64,000 nt of DNA from Paraburkholderia tropica (GTDB lineage Bacteria > Pseudomonadota > Gammaproteobacteria > Burkholderiales > Burkholderiaceae), in the NCBI RefSeq assembly GCF_900109265.1, contig NZ_FNZM01000018.1:140337-204336 (forward strand), read 5' to 3'. A program made the position numbers and the translations under genes. The notes beneath the pieces were generated by a model. The model saw only the letters and a program-made list of their open reading frames with translations, ran no database searches and had not been told where the DNA came from. Below, piece by piece: positions 41,842 through 50,877 of this stretch. The number at the start of each line of letters is the position of its first letter. Positions within the stretch are counted from its first letter, which is position 1.

Positions 41842-42568
41842 GAGCGGCCTCCCCCGTATAACTGCGCACGACTTCCGGATCGCGGAACACGTCGGCAGGC
41901 GGACCATCCGCGATCAGCTTGCCGAAATTGAGCACCGCCACGCGGCGGCACAGGTTCATCACCGTTTCGATATCGTGCTCGATAATCAGGATCCCTACGC
42001 GATAACGTTCGTGCACGTCGAGGAGCGTCTTCATGAAGCGCCGCTTGGTGGCCGTCTCCAGGCCGCCGAGCACTTCGTCGAGCAGCAGCAGTTTCGGGCC
42101 GGTCGCCAGCGCTTTCGCCACTTCGAGCGCCTTGAGTTCGGTGAGCGCGAGTTCGGTGGCCGCGTCGCGCTGCGCCTTGCCCGCGAGCCCCATGAAGTCG
42201 AGAATCTCGTCGATGCGCGCCTCGTCCACGCGGCCCGCGCCGAAGCGTTGCGCGACGATCAGGTTCTCGCGCACCGTGAGTTCGTGCAGCGGTTGCGGCA
42301 CCTGGAACGTGCGCCCGATGCCAAGGCGCGCGCGCCGGTACAGCGGCGTCTTGAGCAGGTCGACGCCCTCGAAGCGGATCGCGCCGCTCGTCGGCCGCAC
42401 GAGTCCCGAGATCGCGTTGAACAGCGTGGTCTTGCCCGCGCCGTTCGGCCCGACGAGACCCACCACGTCGTGCGTGCCGAGCGTGAGCGAGACGCCGCTC
42501 ACCGCCGTGAGTCCGCCGAAACGGATCGACACATCCTTGAGTTCCAGTTCAGCCTGCTGCATGGACAC
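41834..42568 (-). CDS. livG: branched-chain amino-acid-type ABC transporter ATPase LivG
   Basis: A 244-aa ABC ATPase with Walker A GPNGAGKTTLFN, LivG hallmark GIGRTFQVPQPL, Walker B LLLLDEVLGGLE and switch segment IIEHDIETVM. The signature region reads LALTELKALEVAKAL in place of LSxGQ, a degenerate form that I have seen in a subgroup of LivG proteins. The canonical signature on LivF would complete one of the two ATP sites. Overlaps livM by 20 bases and livF by eight. Confidence 0.9.
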   Translation of the reverse strand: MSMQQAELELKDVSIRFGGLTAVSGVSLTLGTHDVVGLVGPNGAGKTTLFNAISGLVRPTSGAIRFEGVDLLKTPLYRRARLGIGRTFQVPQPLHELTVRENLIVAQRFGAGRVDEARIDEILDFMGLAGKAQRDAATELALTELKALEVAKALATGPKLLLLDEVLGGLETATKRRFMKTLLDVHERYRVGILIIEHDIETVMNLCRRVAVLNFGKLIADGPPADVFRDPEVVRSYTGEAAHA

Positions 42569-43577
42569 CTCGCCCGGTACGTTTGAAGCGCAGCGCGGTC
42601 AGCCCCGCGGGACTCACGATGATCATCGCCACCAGCAGCATGCCGAGCACGATCTGATGCCCCGTCGGCAGCAGGCTCTTGAGCACGAGCTGATCGATCA
42701 GATAGACCGATACCGCGCCCACCAGCGGCCCGAGTATCGTGCGATAGCCGCCGCAGATCGCCGCGATGATCGGCACCACGGCCCAGCTCGCGTTGAACGC
42801 GTAATCGGGTTCGAGAAAGTTGATGTAGTGCGCGTTGAAGGCGCCGACCAGACCCGTCATGAGCGCGGAGAGCATCAGCATCGCGAGCTTGAGGATCACG
42901 CTGTTGACGCCCACGACGCGCGTGGCGTCCTCCGATTCGTGCATCGCGCGCAGCGCGAGCCCCACGTTCGAGCCGCGCAGCTTCGCATAGAGCAGCGCGA
43001 AGGCGAGCACGAGCGTGAGGATCACGACGTAGCCGCCGCTCTTGCTGCCGAAGTCCACGCCGAGCAGCTTCGGCAGCGCCGGAATGCTGGACAGGCCGCT
43101 CGCGCCGCCTGTGAGCCCGGACCATTCCGTCGCAACGATGCGGAAGATCTGCGCATACGCGAGAATCGCCAGCGCGAAATACGGGCCTTTCAGACGCAGC
43201 GCGGGCGCCATCGCGAGCGAGGCGACGCTCGCGCCCACGCCGCCCGCAAGCATCGCGGGAAACACCGGCCAGCCCGCCTTGAGCGTGAGCAGCGCGGAGA
43301 TATACGAGCCCACGCCGAAGAACGCGCTGTGCCCGAAGCTGACCATGCCGCCGAGATTGCCGAGCAGCGCCCAGGCGAGCGCGATGCCCGCGATCGTCAG
43401 CGACGCGACCGCGAGACTCATCAGATAGAGGTTCTGCCCGAGCGCGAGCGGCACGGCCGCGTAGAGCACGACGAGCGTGACAACGAGCCCGGCGATGCGT
43501 TGCGCGGACCAGACCGGCTTCGCGCGCGCGTCGGCGCTCGTCGCGGCGGCGGGCGTGTGAGTGGTGGTGGTGTTCAT
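42549..43577 (-). CDS. livM: branched-chain amino-acid-type ABC permease LivM
   Basis: A 342-aa inner-membrane permease with about ten hydrophobic segments after a polar N-terminus of about 25 residues. It has the LivM-type GIALAWALLGNLGGMVSFGHSAFFGVGSY segments (split here as the loop after helix 3) and the ATPase-coupling EAA-like loop ALRAMHESEDATRVVGVN. The C-terminus has PAGLTALRFKR. Lies 13 bases after livH and overlaps livG. Confidence 0.88.
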   Translation of the reverse strand: MNTTTTHTPAAATSADARAKPVWSAQRIAGLVVTLVVLYAAVPLALGQNLYLMSLAVASLTIAGIALAWALLGNLGGMVSFGHSAFFGVGSYISALLTLKAGWPVFPAMLAGGVGASVASLAMAPALRLKGPYFALAILAYAQIFRIVATEWSGLTGGASGLSSIPALPKLLGVDFGSKSGGYVVILTLVLAFALLYAKLRGSNVGLALRAMHESEDATRVVGVNSVILKLAMLMLSALMTGLVGAFNAHYINFLEPDYAFNASWAVVPIIAAICGGYRTILGPLVGAVSVYLIDQLVLKSLLPTGHQIVLGMLLVAMIIVSPAGLTALRFKRTGRGVHAAG

Positions 43578-43590
43578 CGAGTTTCCCCCG

Positions 43591-44463
43591 TCATCCTCGT
43601 CTTTTCGCCACGCCGAACAGGCCGTTGGGCAGCACGTACAGCACGATCAGGAACAGCAGCATGCCGGCCAGTTCCTGCAACGCCGAACTCGCGAGCGTGA
43701 CGGTGAGCGCCTCGGCCACGCCGAGCAGCAGCGCGCCCGCGAGCACGCCCGGAATCGACCCCACGCCCGCCAGCACGGTGATGATGAAGGCCTTGACCGT
43801 CAGCGCCTCGCCGATCGCGGGCTGCACCGCGCTCGACGCATAGATCGACACGCCCGCGCACGACGCCAGCACGCCCGCGACCACGAACGACACCAGTTCC
43901 ACCTTGCGCGGATCGATGCCCATCAGGCGCGCCGCGTCGCGATTGCTCGAAATCGCCCGCACCGCGCGCCCGTACCACGAGCGCGTCAGCCACCACCAGA
44001 GCGCGAGCATCAGCAGCACGCTGATGCCGAACGACATCACTTCGCTGCGCATCGACAGCAGATCGCCGAGCATCACGCTGTCCTGCAGCCAGGCGTCGTT
44101 GGTCGAGCGCACGTCGGCGCCCCAGCCGAGCAGCACGGCGTTCGTCAGCACGATGCCGATGCCGTAAGTGAGGATCAGCGAATTCAGCTCGCGGTCGCGT
44201 TTGATGCGGCTCACCAGATACCACGCGAGCGCGGCCGCCGCGCACACGACCGGAATCGCCACGGGAATCGCGAACACCGGATTGATGCCCAGCCGCGTTT
44301 CGAACGTATAGGCGATATACGCGGCCAGCAGCACGAGTTCGCCGTGCGCGAGGTTGATGATGCGCATCGAGCCGAACACCAGCGCGAGCCCGAGCGCGAC
44401 GAGCGCATACGCGCCGCCCACCAGCACGCCCGAATACAGCGACTGCAACACGAGTTCGCTCAT
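43591..44463 (-). CDS. livH: branched-chain amino-acid-type ABC permease LivH
   Basis: A 290-aa permease with about eight membrane segments. The start ELVLQSLYSGVLVGGAYAL and the LALVFGSMRIINLAHGELVL block are classic LivH features. The coupling loop is AVRAISSNRDAARLMGIDPR, and the C-terminus IVLYVLPNGLFGVAKRRG is typical. It lies 58 bases after the nearer binding-protein gene and forms the translocation pore with LivM. Confidence 0.88.
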   Translation of the reverse strand: MSELVLQSLYSGVLVGGAYALVALGLALVFGSMRIINLAHGELVLLAAYIAYTFETRLGINPVFAIPVAIPVVCAAAALAWYLVSRIKRDRELNSLILTYGIGIVLTNAVLLGWGADVRSTNDAWLQDSVMLGDLLSMRSEVMSFGISVLLMLALWWWLTRSWYGRAVRAISSNRDAARLMGIDPRKVELVSFVVAGVLASCAGVSIYASSAVQPAIGEALTVKAFIITVLAGVGSIPGVLAGALLLGVAEALTVTLASSALQELAGMLLFLIVLYVLPNGLFGVAKRRG

Positions 44464-44521
44464 CGCGATCTCCCTATCGATAACAGCGTCGAAAACAGCG
44501 CACGAAGCGCGCAGCGCGCGA

Positions 44522-45757
44522 TCACCACGGCAGCGCCGGGAAGTTGAGCTTGCCGGTCGCGCGTTCCTTCGGCCACACGAGCACGATGCGGTCGCCCTGG
44601 ATCTGCGCCATGTTGTTGAGGAACGACGGGTTGTCGCCGTTGGCCGCGAAGCTGACCTTGCCGATCAGCGTGTCCTGCGGCTTCGCGCGCAGTTCGGCGG
44701 CGATGCCGTCCTTCTTGAGCGTGCCCGCGTCGGCGGCGCGCGCCATCGCGTTGAACAGCAGCACCGACTGCACGAAGGCGAACTCGGCGACGTAATCGGG
44801 CTCCTTCTTGTAGGCCGCGACGTAGGCGTCGACGAAAGCCTTGCCCTCGGCCGTGCCGAACTGCGCCGGATGCGGCAGCATCGCGCAACCGATCACGTTG
44901 TTGACGAGGTCCGGAAACTCGCTGGCCATCTTCGGCGTGGCGAGCGACCACGCGCCCATCACCGCCTTCAGTTGCGGCTTGAGCACCTTGGCCGCGCGCA
45001 GGATGCCGATGTAGTCGTTCTCGTAGCCGATCATCAGCATCACGTCGGGCTTGTCCTGCAGGCGGATCTTGTTGACGACCGGCTTGAAGTCGGTCATCGA
45101 CGGCTCGAACATATGCACCGTCACTTTCACGCCCTGCGCGCGCAGCTTGTTGGCGACGTCGCTGCTCACGTCGGCGGTCGCCTGTCTCGTGGACGCGACG
45201 ATGGAGACCGACTTCGCGCCCATCGCGTCGAGCTGGCCGAGCATCGCCTTCGAATAGCCCGATGCGGGCCCGACGCGGAAGAAGCGCTTGAGCCCGCGCG
45301 AGGTGATGCCGCTGTCCACTGCGCCCGAGGTGATGTAGACGAGACCGGCCTTGTCGGCGGCCTCCGAGGCGGGGCTGACCGAGTTCGAGCCGTAGCCGCC
45401 CGTGATCGCGAGCACGCCTTGCGAAGCGAGCTTTTCGACGGCGGAGACGGCCTTGGCCGGTTGCGCCTCGTCGTCGATCACGGTGAGCGCGACCTTGTGC
45501 TTGCCGGTGCCGCCGAACTTGCCGCTGTTGAACAGGTCGGCCGCCACCTTGATGCCTTCGAGCTGCGCGGTGCCCGCGCGCGCCATCGAACCGGTGAGCG
45601 GCAGTTCGACGCCCACCGGCAGAACTTCCGCGAACGCGGCCGGCGTCGCGCCCAGCAGCGCGAGCGCGCTCACGCTCAGGTTGACGAAATAACGGATCGC
45701 GGCGCGCGACCCGGCGCGCCGCTGGCGAGAAGCGTTATGTGCAGTGCTGCGATCCAT
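44522..45757 (-). CDS. Liv-type periplasmic substrate-binding protein 1
   Basis: A 411-aa type I periplasmic binding protein. An Arg-rich N-terminus precedes a signal sequence (LSVSALALLGATPAAFA). The mature part starts VLPVGVELPLTGSMARAGTA and includes LTVIDDEAQPAKAVSAVEKL and VLAITGGYGSNSVSPASEAA, the Venus-flytrap lobe that holds the ligand carboxylate and amine in LivJ-like proteins. GGAGG precedes the ATG. It is a tandem paralogue of the next gene upstream; the two keep nearly the same order of blocks. Ligand unknown; the conserved Ser-rich loop suits a carboxylate. Confidence 0.87.
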   Translation of the reverse strand: MDRSTAHNASRQRRAGSRAAIRYFVNLSVSALALLGATPAAFAEVLPVGVELPLTGSMARAGTAQLEGIKVAADLFNSGKFGGTGKHKVALTVIDDEAQPAKAVSAVEKLASQGVLAITGGYGSNSVSPASEAADKAGLVYITSGAVDSGITSRGLKRFFRVGPASGYSKAMLGQLDAMGAKSVSIVASTRQATADVSSDVANKLRAQGVKVTVHMFEPSMTDFKPVVNKIRLQDKPDVMLMIGYENDYIGILRAAKVLKPQLKAVMGAWSLATPKMASEFPDLVNNVIGCAMLPHPAQFGTAEGKAFVDAYVAAYKKEPDYVAEFAFVQSVLLFNAMARAADAGTLKKDGIAAELRAKPQDTLIGKVSFAANGDNPSFLNNMAQIQGDRIVLVWPKERATGKLNFPALPW

Positions 45758-45847
45758 CGTGCCTCCAAACCGGCTTTTATGGTTTCATGCGCGCCCTGGC
45801 CGCGGGCGCGTCGTTCGTTGCGCGTCGTTGTGCGCGCTTTTTATTTA

Positions 45848-45862
45848 ATTCGGATACCGTAT
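45848..45862. promoter_or_regulatory. imperfect palindrome between the two binding-protein genes
   Basis: ATTCGGATACCGTAT, with CGG-ATA-CCG at its core, in an AT-rich patch of the 130-base gap. It could be an operator giving the livHMGF part a separate promoter. Weak evidence. Confidence 0.3.
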
Positions 45863-45887
45863 TGTTTTTATTTCGCTTGCAGGCCGC

Positions 45888-47108
45888 TCACCACGGTACG
45901 CCCGGATAGGCGGGTTTTGCAGTGGCCACCTGCTGCGGCCAGACCAGCGCGAGCTTGCCGTCGCGCGCGAACTGCCCCATGTGCGCGACGTAGTGCGGAT
46001 TGTCGCCGCGCGCATCGAAACTCACCTTGCCGAGGAAGGTGTCGTCGCGCTGCGTGGCGCGCAGCGTGTCGGCGAGACCGCCCTTGTCGAGCGTCCCGGC
46101 CTTCTGCGCCTGCGCGATGGCGTCGAACAGCACCTGCGCGTAGACGAACGAAGTCTGCGACTGATAGTTCGACACGGTCTTGAAGAGACGCTGATACGTC
46201 TCGGAGAAGTCACGCTGATCCGCCGAGCGGTAATCGGCCGGCGACGCCAGCACCGTCGCGCCATACACGTTGGGTACGAGGTCCGGGAAGGACTGCGCCA
46301 TCTTCGGGCTCGCGAACGCCCACGGCGCGGCGATCGCCTTGAGGTCGGGCTTGAGCACGCGCGCGGCGCGCAGAATGCCCACGTAGTCGTTCTCGTAGCC
46401 GAGCATCGCGAGCGCGTCGGGCTTGTCCTGCAGCTTGACCTTGTTGACGAGCGGCTTGAAGTCGCTGATCGACGGATCGTAGGCATGCAGATACGTCTTC
46501 ACGCCCTTGGCCTTGAGCGCGGCGTCGAGCTGGCGCGCGAGGTCGCTGGTGGCGTCTTTCGTCGAATAGAGAATGGCCACCGACTTCACGCCGAGCGAGT
46601 CGAACAGGCCCGTCATGCCGCGGGTGTAGCCCGGCGTGTTGCTCACGCGAAAAAAGTTCTTGAGGCCGCGCGACACCATGTCGTCGCTGGTGCCGCCCGA
46701 CGTCATGTAGACGATGCCCGCCTTGCTCGCCGCTTCCGAGGCCGGGCCCGCGCAATTCGAGTTGGCCGCGCCCGCGATCGCCACCACGTGCTGCGAGGCG
46801 AGCTGTTCGACGGCGGCGACGGCCTTGGCGGGATTCGATTCGTCGTCCACCGTCACCAGCGTGATCTTGTCTTGCGGATGACGGCGGTTATACAGGTCGG
46901 CGGCCACCTGAATGCCGCGATACATCTCCGTGCCGGCTTGCGCGAGCGGGCCGGTGAGCGGCAGCTCGACGCCGACTTTCCATTCAGCCGCGTGCGCCAT
47001 GGCGGGTGCGAACGCGCCGCTTAACGTCAATGCCAGCGCCCAGCCCAGCGCGCAAGATGCGCGGGACGTGCGCGATGCACGCCCCATCCGCGTGGTGATG
47101 CGAATCAT
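45888..47108 (-). CDS. Liv-type periplasmic substrate-binding protein 2
   Basis: A 406-aa periplasmic binding protein, first in the Liv operon. The signal sequence is SCALGWALALTLSGAFAPAM with AHA before the cleavage site. The mature start is EWKVGVELPLTGPLAQAGTE, followed by LVTVDDESNPAKAVAAVEQL and VVAIAGAANSNCAGPASEAA. It is homologous throughout to the neighbour at 44522-45757, so the operon supplies two receptors to one LivHMGF channel, probably for related ligands. GGAGG lies close before the ATG. The 299 bases upstream (47109-47407) contain no gene and presumably hold the operon promoter. Confidence 0.87.
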   Translation of the reverse strand: MIRITTRMGRASRTSRASCALGWALALTLSGAFAPAMAHAAEWKVGVELPLTGPLAQAGTEMYRGIQVAADLYNRRHPQDKITLVTVDDESNPAKAVAAVEQLASQHVVAIAGAANSNCAGPASEAASKAGIVYMTSGGTSDDMVSRGLKNFFRVSNTPGYTRGMTGLFDSLGVKSVAILYSTKDATSDLARQLDAALKAKGVKTYLHAYDPSISDFKPLVNKVKLQDKPDALAMLGYENDYVGILRAARVLKPDLKAIAAPWAFASPKMAQSFPDLVPNVYGATVLASPADYRSADQRDFSETYQRLFKTVSNYQSQTSFVYAQVLFDAIAQAQKAGTLDKGGLADTLRATQRDDTFLGKVSFDARGDNPHYVAHMGQFARDGKLALVWPQQVATAKPAYPGVPW

Positions 47109-47407
47109 GTCTCCTCCGTGGCCTTCAGGCTTTTTACGAGGTCTTTCTTGTACGCCGCAGTGCGCCGCTCACAATGCTTCGGATGACGAATCAATGAAGC
47201 GCGATCGACCGCGGTCCGGCGCGTGAACGGATGAGCGCCGTGGCGAATCGATCGAACTTATCGGGCAGGTGCCAGTGTGGGTGAGCGCCGCGAACCTAAC
47301 AATTTGTTTTCGGAGAAGTCGGCGTTCGGCGCGGTGGAAGTCGGCATTTGTCCCTATGGAACGCGGGGACGGCAGGAGACCGTGGCGCTACGGGAAAACC
47401 CGCGCGC

Positions 47408-48019
47408 TCAAGGCTCGCGCGGACGCCACTCCGAAAACGTGACGGGCCGCTTCGAATCGCTGTCGGTCACGGTGGCGGGATCGGCGATCAGCGCGTCGCC
47501 GTCGGGCTTGTCGTTCAGACGCCAGGCCTGCGAGATCTCCTTGTGAAAGACCCAGTCCTGACGTTTCGGATCGAAGCGGAAGGTGATGTAGTCGGTCCAG
47601 TGCGCGCCGCACGCCACTTCGTTCTGCACCGTGAAGTAGCGGTTCTTGATGACGAGGCCGTCGGCGCTGTCGTTGAAGGGATCGCACTGGCCGCCGTCGT
47701 CGGCGCGCATGACCACGAGGTCGTTGCGTGCCGCCAGCCGGTAATGGCCATCGGGCTTCTGCACGAAGATCAGCAGCGGACGCGGCGTCGGCTGCTCGCG
47801 CGTGTCGCCCGCGCCGTGCACGGCCACGAGATAATCGGTGCGCGGCGAATCGGTGAGCTGTCCGGCCGCATAGGTGATGACCACGTCGCCCTTGGGCAAC
47901 TGGCGCGCGATCTCGTCGGGCAGCGGCGGCGCGGCGCTCCCGGACGACTCCTGCGCCCAGGCGGGGGCGTGCGACAGACTGGCCGAAACCAGCAGCGACA
48001 GAACGGTAATGCGTTTCAA
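47408..48019 (-). CDS. secreted protein of unknown function
   Basis: A 203-aa protein read from TTG 48019, chosen because it yields a clean signal peptide (KRITVLSLLVSASLSHAPAWAQ, cleavage after AWA or AQ) and has GAGAGG upstream. The mature domain contains LPDEIARQLPKGDVVITYAA, DYLVAVHG, a Cys pair (GGQCDPF and VACGAHW) that could form a disulfide, and YITFRFDPKRQDWVFHKEIS. I cannot name the family. It lies on the same strand as, and 299 bases upstream of, the Liv operon. An ATG at 48067 is a less attractive start. Confidence 0.65.
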   Translation of the reverse strand: MKRITVLSLLVSASLSHAPAWAQESSGSAAPPLPDEIARQLPKGDVVITYAAGQLTDSPRTDYLVAVHGAGDTREQPTPRPLLIFVQKPDGHYRLAARNDLVVMRADDGGQCDPFNDSADGLVIKNRYFTVQNEVACGAHWTDYITFRFDPKRQDWVFHKEISQAWRLNDKPDGDALIADPATVTDSDSKRPVTFSEWRPREP

Positions 48020-48623
48020 CGGGCGGCCTCTCGATGCGTGAAGCCCTGCAGGGTAACACCGGATCATGCCGAAACGGCTGTGACCAGGCGCGACTCGGGG
48101 ACCGAACACCACCGGTGAAACGCCTCGTCGATACCCCGGCGCGCGCAGGTTCGCCGCTCAATACTTGCATACGCAACCTTTATTCCGTGACAGCGGCGCG
48201 GACGCTGCGTTCGCCGGGATCGCCGACGCAATCGCGACACGCCTTCGTGCCCGGTTGGCCCGACTCGCGCCGTCATTGCTGTTCCGGCAATGAACTGATT
48301 CGCCAATCGGAACAACCCGACGACGCGCGCGATACGGCCTGGCGCGCTGCCTGGCGTATACCCCCAAGCCTTAGCGGCAAGCCCCGGCGGACGGGCGATT
48401 TCCCGTTTCGAATCAACGCGGCGATACACGAAAAAAAAGCCGTAAAAAAATACTCACGCGAATAAAGGCCTGAATGTCGGGTTTTTTTCGGGTTGCCTCA
48501 CCTGGGAGGCGCTTCTAGAATCAGAGCGGATTTCGAGCGCGTCTTCGCCATCGGCGCGAAACCGCTCTGCGCAGCCCGCGCTCGCTCGCGTGGCGCGAGA
48601 CAAAGACTTCAGGAGGACGACAC
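48020..48623. other. long intergenic stretch, no gene recognised
   Basis: About 600 bases. Frames here are arginine-rich or short. Around 48429-48500 there are runs of A and T with a repeated CCCGAAAAAAA-type block, which may hold the promoter for the plus-strand genes. No tRNA or known RNA structure is visible. Confidence 0.55.
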
Positions 48624-48743
48624 ATGATCATTGCGCACCACGATGCGCCGCTGCCCGGCCGCAGCGCGAAGGGACACGCAACGGAACACGATGCGGAACA
48701 CAGCGCGGGACACGAGGCCGGCGCGGGCCAGGGCCGCTCATGA
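48624..48743 (+). CDS. putative 39-aa His-rich leader or gene remnant
   Basis: ATG 48624 follows a very strong AGGAGGA at eight bases, better than that of most real genes nearby. The reading frame (MIIAHHDAPLPGRSAKGHAT, then a His/Ala/Gly/Glu-rich tail) ends at TGA 48743. That stop overlaps an ATG (48740) in frame with the acyl-CoA dehydrogenase that follows. It may be a leader peptide, a small metal-binding protein, or the trimmed start of a lost gene. Expression is uncertain. Confidence 0.4.
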   Translation: MIIAHHDAPLPGRSAKGHATEHDAEHSAGHEAGAGQGRS

Positions 48744-48916
48744 CGCGCCCCGGCCATTCGTCGGGCGGCTTCGATGCGGCGCGCTGCGGCAGCGCGAGCG
48801 CACGCACCTCGCGCGCCGCTTCGCCCGGCGCGTCGAACACGCCTGAACGCAGCCGTCACGAACGCCCGCGTTCGCGCCTCGCGCCGGTCGGCGCGCTCCA
48901 TGCCGAGGGAAACATC

Positions 48917-49921
48917 ATGAACGACACGCTCACTCGCGCGGCGCAGTCCGTGCTGGCCGATCTCTGCACGCCGCAATTCGTGCGCGGCGTGGAAACGGCC
49001 CACGACCGCCGCGCGGGCCACGCGCTCTGGTGCCAGCTCGACGAACGCGGTCTGCTCGACGCGCTCGTGCCGCGCGCGCAAGGCGGCGCCGATCTGCCGC
49101 TCGCCGCCGCCGCGGGCGTGCTGTTCGCGTTCGGTCAGCATGCGTTGCCGCTGCCCGCCGCCCACACGATGATCGCGCGCCACCTGCTCGCGGCCGCGCA
49201 GCTCGACGCGCCGCGCGGCCCGATCGCGCTGGCCATCGCCGACGCCTCGCAGTGCACGGCCTTCGTGCCCTACGGCCAGGTCGCCGACGCGGTCGTGGTC
49301 GAAACCGCCAAGGGTGTCTGGCTGGTGCCGCTCGACACCGCGCGCGTGGAAAAGCACGGCGACGGTCTCGACGCCACCGTCTGCTTCAGCACCCGGACGG
49401 CGCGCGCGCTGCCCGCCTGCAGCATCGCCGAACTGGGCGCGATGATCACGGCCGCCACGATGGCGGGCGCGATGCAGCGCGTGCTCGACGTGACCACCGC
49501 GTGGGTGCGCGAGAGCACGCAGTCGGCCGCTTCGCAGGCCGGACGCGACACCACGCAGCGCCAGCTCGACGCCATCGCGGCGCACGTCGCCGCCACGCGC
49601 ACCGCCGCGCAGCAGGGCTGCGCCGCGCATCGCAGCGGCGAGCAACGCCTCGCCAGCGCGATCGCGAAAGCGCGCGCGAGCCGCGCCGCGCCGCTGGTCG
49701 CCAATGGCGCGCATGGTCTCGCGGGCGCGCTCGGCATCGTGCCCGAGTTCGATCTGCAACTGTTCACGCGCCGCCTGCACGCGCAGCGCCTGCAATTCGG
49801 CTCGGAATCGTTCTGGGACGAGATCGTCTGCACGCACGCGCAGGGGCGCTCGCACGGGCTCGCCGACGACGCGAGCGGGATTTTCGACGCGCTCGACGAG
49901 GCAGCGACGGCGGCGCATTGA
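48917..49921 (+). CDS. acyl-CoA dehydrogenase-like protein, degenerate (probable non-catalytic subunit)
   Basis: A 334-aa protein of the acyl-CoA dehydrogenase fold. The N-terminal helical domain (LDERGLLDALVPRAQGGADL) and C-terminal helical domain (MAGAMQRVLDVTTAWVRES) are recognisable. The flavin-contacting segment usually R-x-x-F-G-x-x-I reads VRESTQSAASQAG, and the late active-site loop reads FGSESFWDEIV without the usual acidic residue. Such short, degenerate forms are known as partners in heteromeric enzymes (ChsE1/E2-like). The full-length enzyme at 55754 is the obvious partner candidate. ATG 48917 has GAGGG upstream; an in-frame ATG at 48740 would add an unprotein-like 59 residues. 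A terminator follows. Confidence 0.72.
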   Translation: MNDTLTRAAQSVLADLCTPQFVRGVETAHDRRAGHALWCQLDERGLLDALVPRAQGGADLPLAAAAGVLFAFGQHALPLPAAHTMIARHLLAAAQLDAPRGPIALAIADASQCTAFVPYGQVADAVVVETAKGVWLVPLDTARVEKHGDGLDATVCFSTRTARALPACSIAELGAMITAATMAGAMQRVLDVTTAWVRESTQSAASQAGRDTTQRQLDAIAAHVAATRTAAQQGCAAHRSGEQRLASAIAKARASRAAPLVANGAHGLAGALGIVPEFDLQLFTRRLHAQRLQFGSESFWDEIVCTHAQGRSHGLADDASGIFDALDEAATAAH

Positions 49922-49956
49922 TACCGTCATCACCGCGCTCGTTACCCGAATGAACC

Positions 49957-49992
49957 ACGCGCCCCTGTCACGGGGCGCGTTTCGTTTTTGCC
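49957..49992 (+). terminator. rho-independent terminator
   Basis: Stem ACGCGCCCC, loop TGTCAC, stem GGGGCGCGT, followed by TTCGTTTTT. It lies 36 bases after the acyl-CoA dehydrogenase-like gene. Confidence 0.85.
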
Positions 49993-50105
49993 GCCCATCC
50001 CGCCCGGCTGTACCTTCACGATCCACGGACAGCTTCACGCGCACGGCCGAACTCGCGCACTGCGCATGAACCGACAACGACACGCCGGCGCACCTCGCCA
50101 GCGCC

Positions 50106-50648
50106 TTAAAACACGTAGTCGGCGGCGCGCGCGAGTTTGACGAACGGCCCGCTCAGCACGCGGTTGTGATGCGCCACGATCGCCTGCGCGCTGAGACCGG
50201 GCGCGTCCGTGGTCGTGTGCGAGTCTTCGATCAGCACAGTCCGCCAGCCCAGTTCGCTCGCCGCACGGCAGGTCGTATCCACGCAATACTCGGTCTTCAT
50301 GCCGACGATCGCGAGTTCGTCCACTTTCGCATCGCGCAGCCACTGCGCGAGACCGGTGCCCGCGAAACAGCTCGGACGCGTTTTATCGAAGGTGACATCG
50401 CGTTCTGCATCCACGTGCAGATCCGCCAGCAGTTGCGTGAGCGCGCTGCCCGGCTCGATCGGCGAACCCTTCGGGCCGGTGTGGCGCGCGGCGAAGATCG
50501 GCGCATGGGTGGCGCGCGCCCGCGCGATCAGCAGATTGATGTTGTCGAGCACGCGCGCGCCTTCGTGAGGCGGTTCGGCGCCGTTGAACAGACCGTGCTG
50601 CATGTCGACGATCAGCAATGCACGGCGGGATTGAGCGAGGTCGGACAC
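50106..50648 (-). CDS. cysteine hydrolase, isochorismatase family
   Basis: A 180-aa isochorismatase-fold hydrolase with the complete triad: Asp15 in LLIVDMQHGL, Lys89 in TFDKTRPSCF and Cys122 in GMKTEYCVDTTCRAA. The family includes nicotinamidase, N-carbamoylsarcosine amidase and isochorismatase. The Cys-containing members here most resemble amidohydrolases of YcaC/nicotinamidase type; the exact substrate is not deducible. It lies downstream of the SDR-thiolase pair on the same strand but is separated by 229 bases with a strong hairpin, so it is probably its own unit. Confidence 0.85.
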   Translation of the reverse strand: MSDLAQSRRALLIVDMQHGLFNGAEPPHEGARVLDNINLLIARARATHAPIFAARHTGPKGSPIEPGSALTQLLADLHVDAERDVTFDKTRPSCFAGTGLAQWLRDAKVDELAIVGMKTEYCVDTTCRAASELGWRTVLIEDSHTTTDAPGLSAQAIVAHHNRVLSGPFVKLARAADYVF

Positions 50649-50692
50649 AACGTTTCTCCATGTGTAGAGCCGATGGCGGACGGAGAAACGAC

Positions 50693-50721
50693 AAGGCCCC
50701 GTCCGGATTCGGCGGGGCCTT
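50693..50721 (-). terminator. hairpin between the SDR and cysteine hydrolase genes
   Basis: AAGGCCCCG, 11-base loop, CGGGGCCTT. It lies about 160 bases after the SDR stop and 45 bases before the hydrolase start, with only a weak T-tract on the minus strand (TTGTCGTTT). Terminator or attenuator. Confidence 0.55.
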
Positions 50722-50877
50722 GGGTTCGATACGAGGATGCTCGGTGACTTGCGCGCGTATCGGCCTCACGACCCGCCGGAGGCGGTCGTGGTCGTGGTGG
50801 TGAGCGGGCGCGCGATGCAGTTCATGTGGACGATGATGCAGCAAACGCGCGACACGCGTCAACGTGAATGTGCGCGC

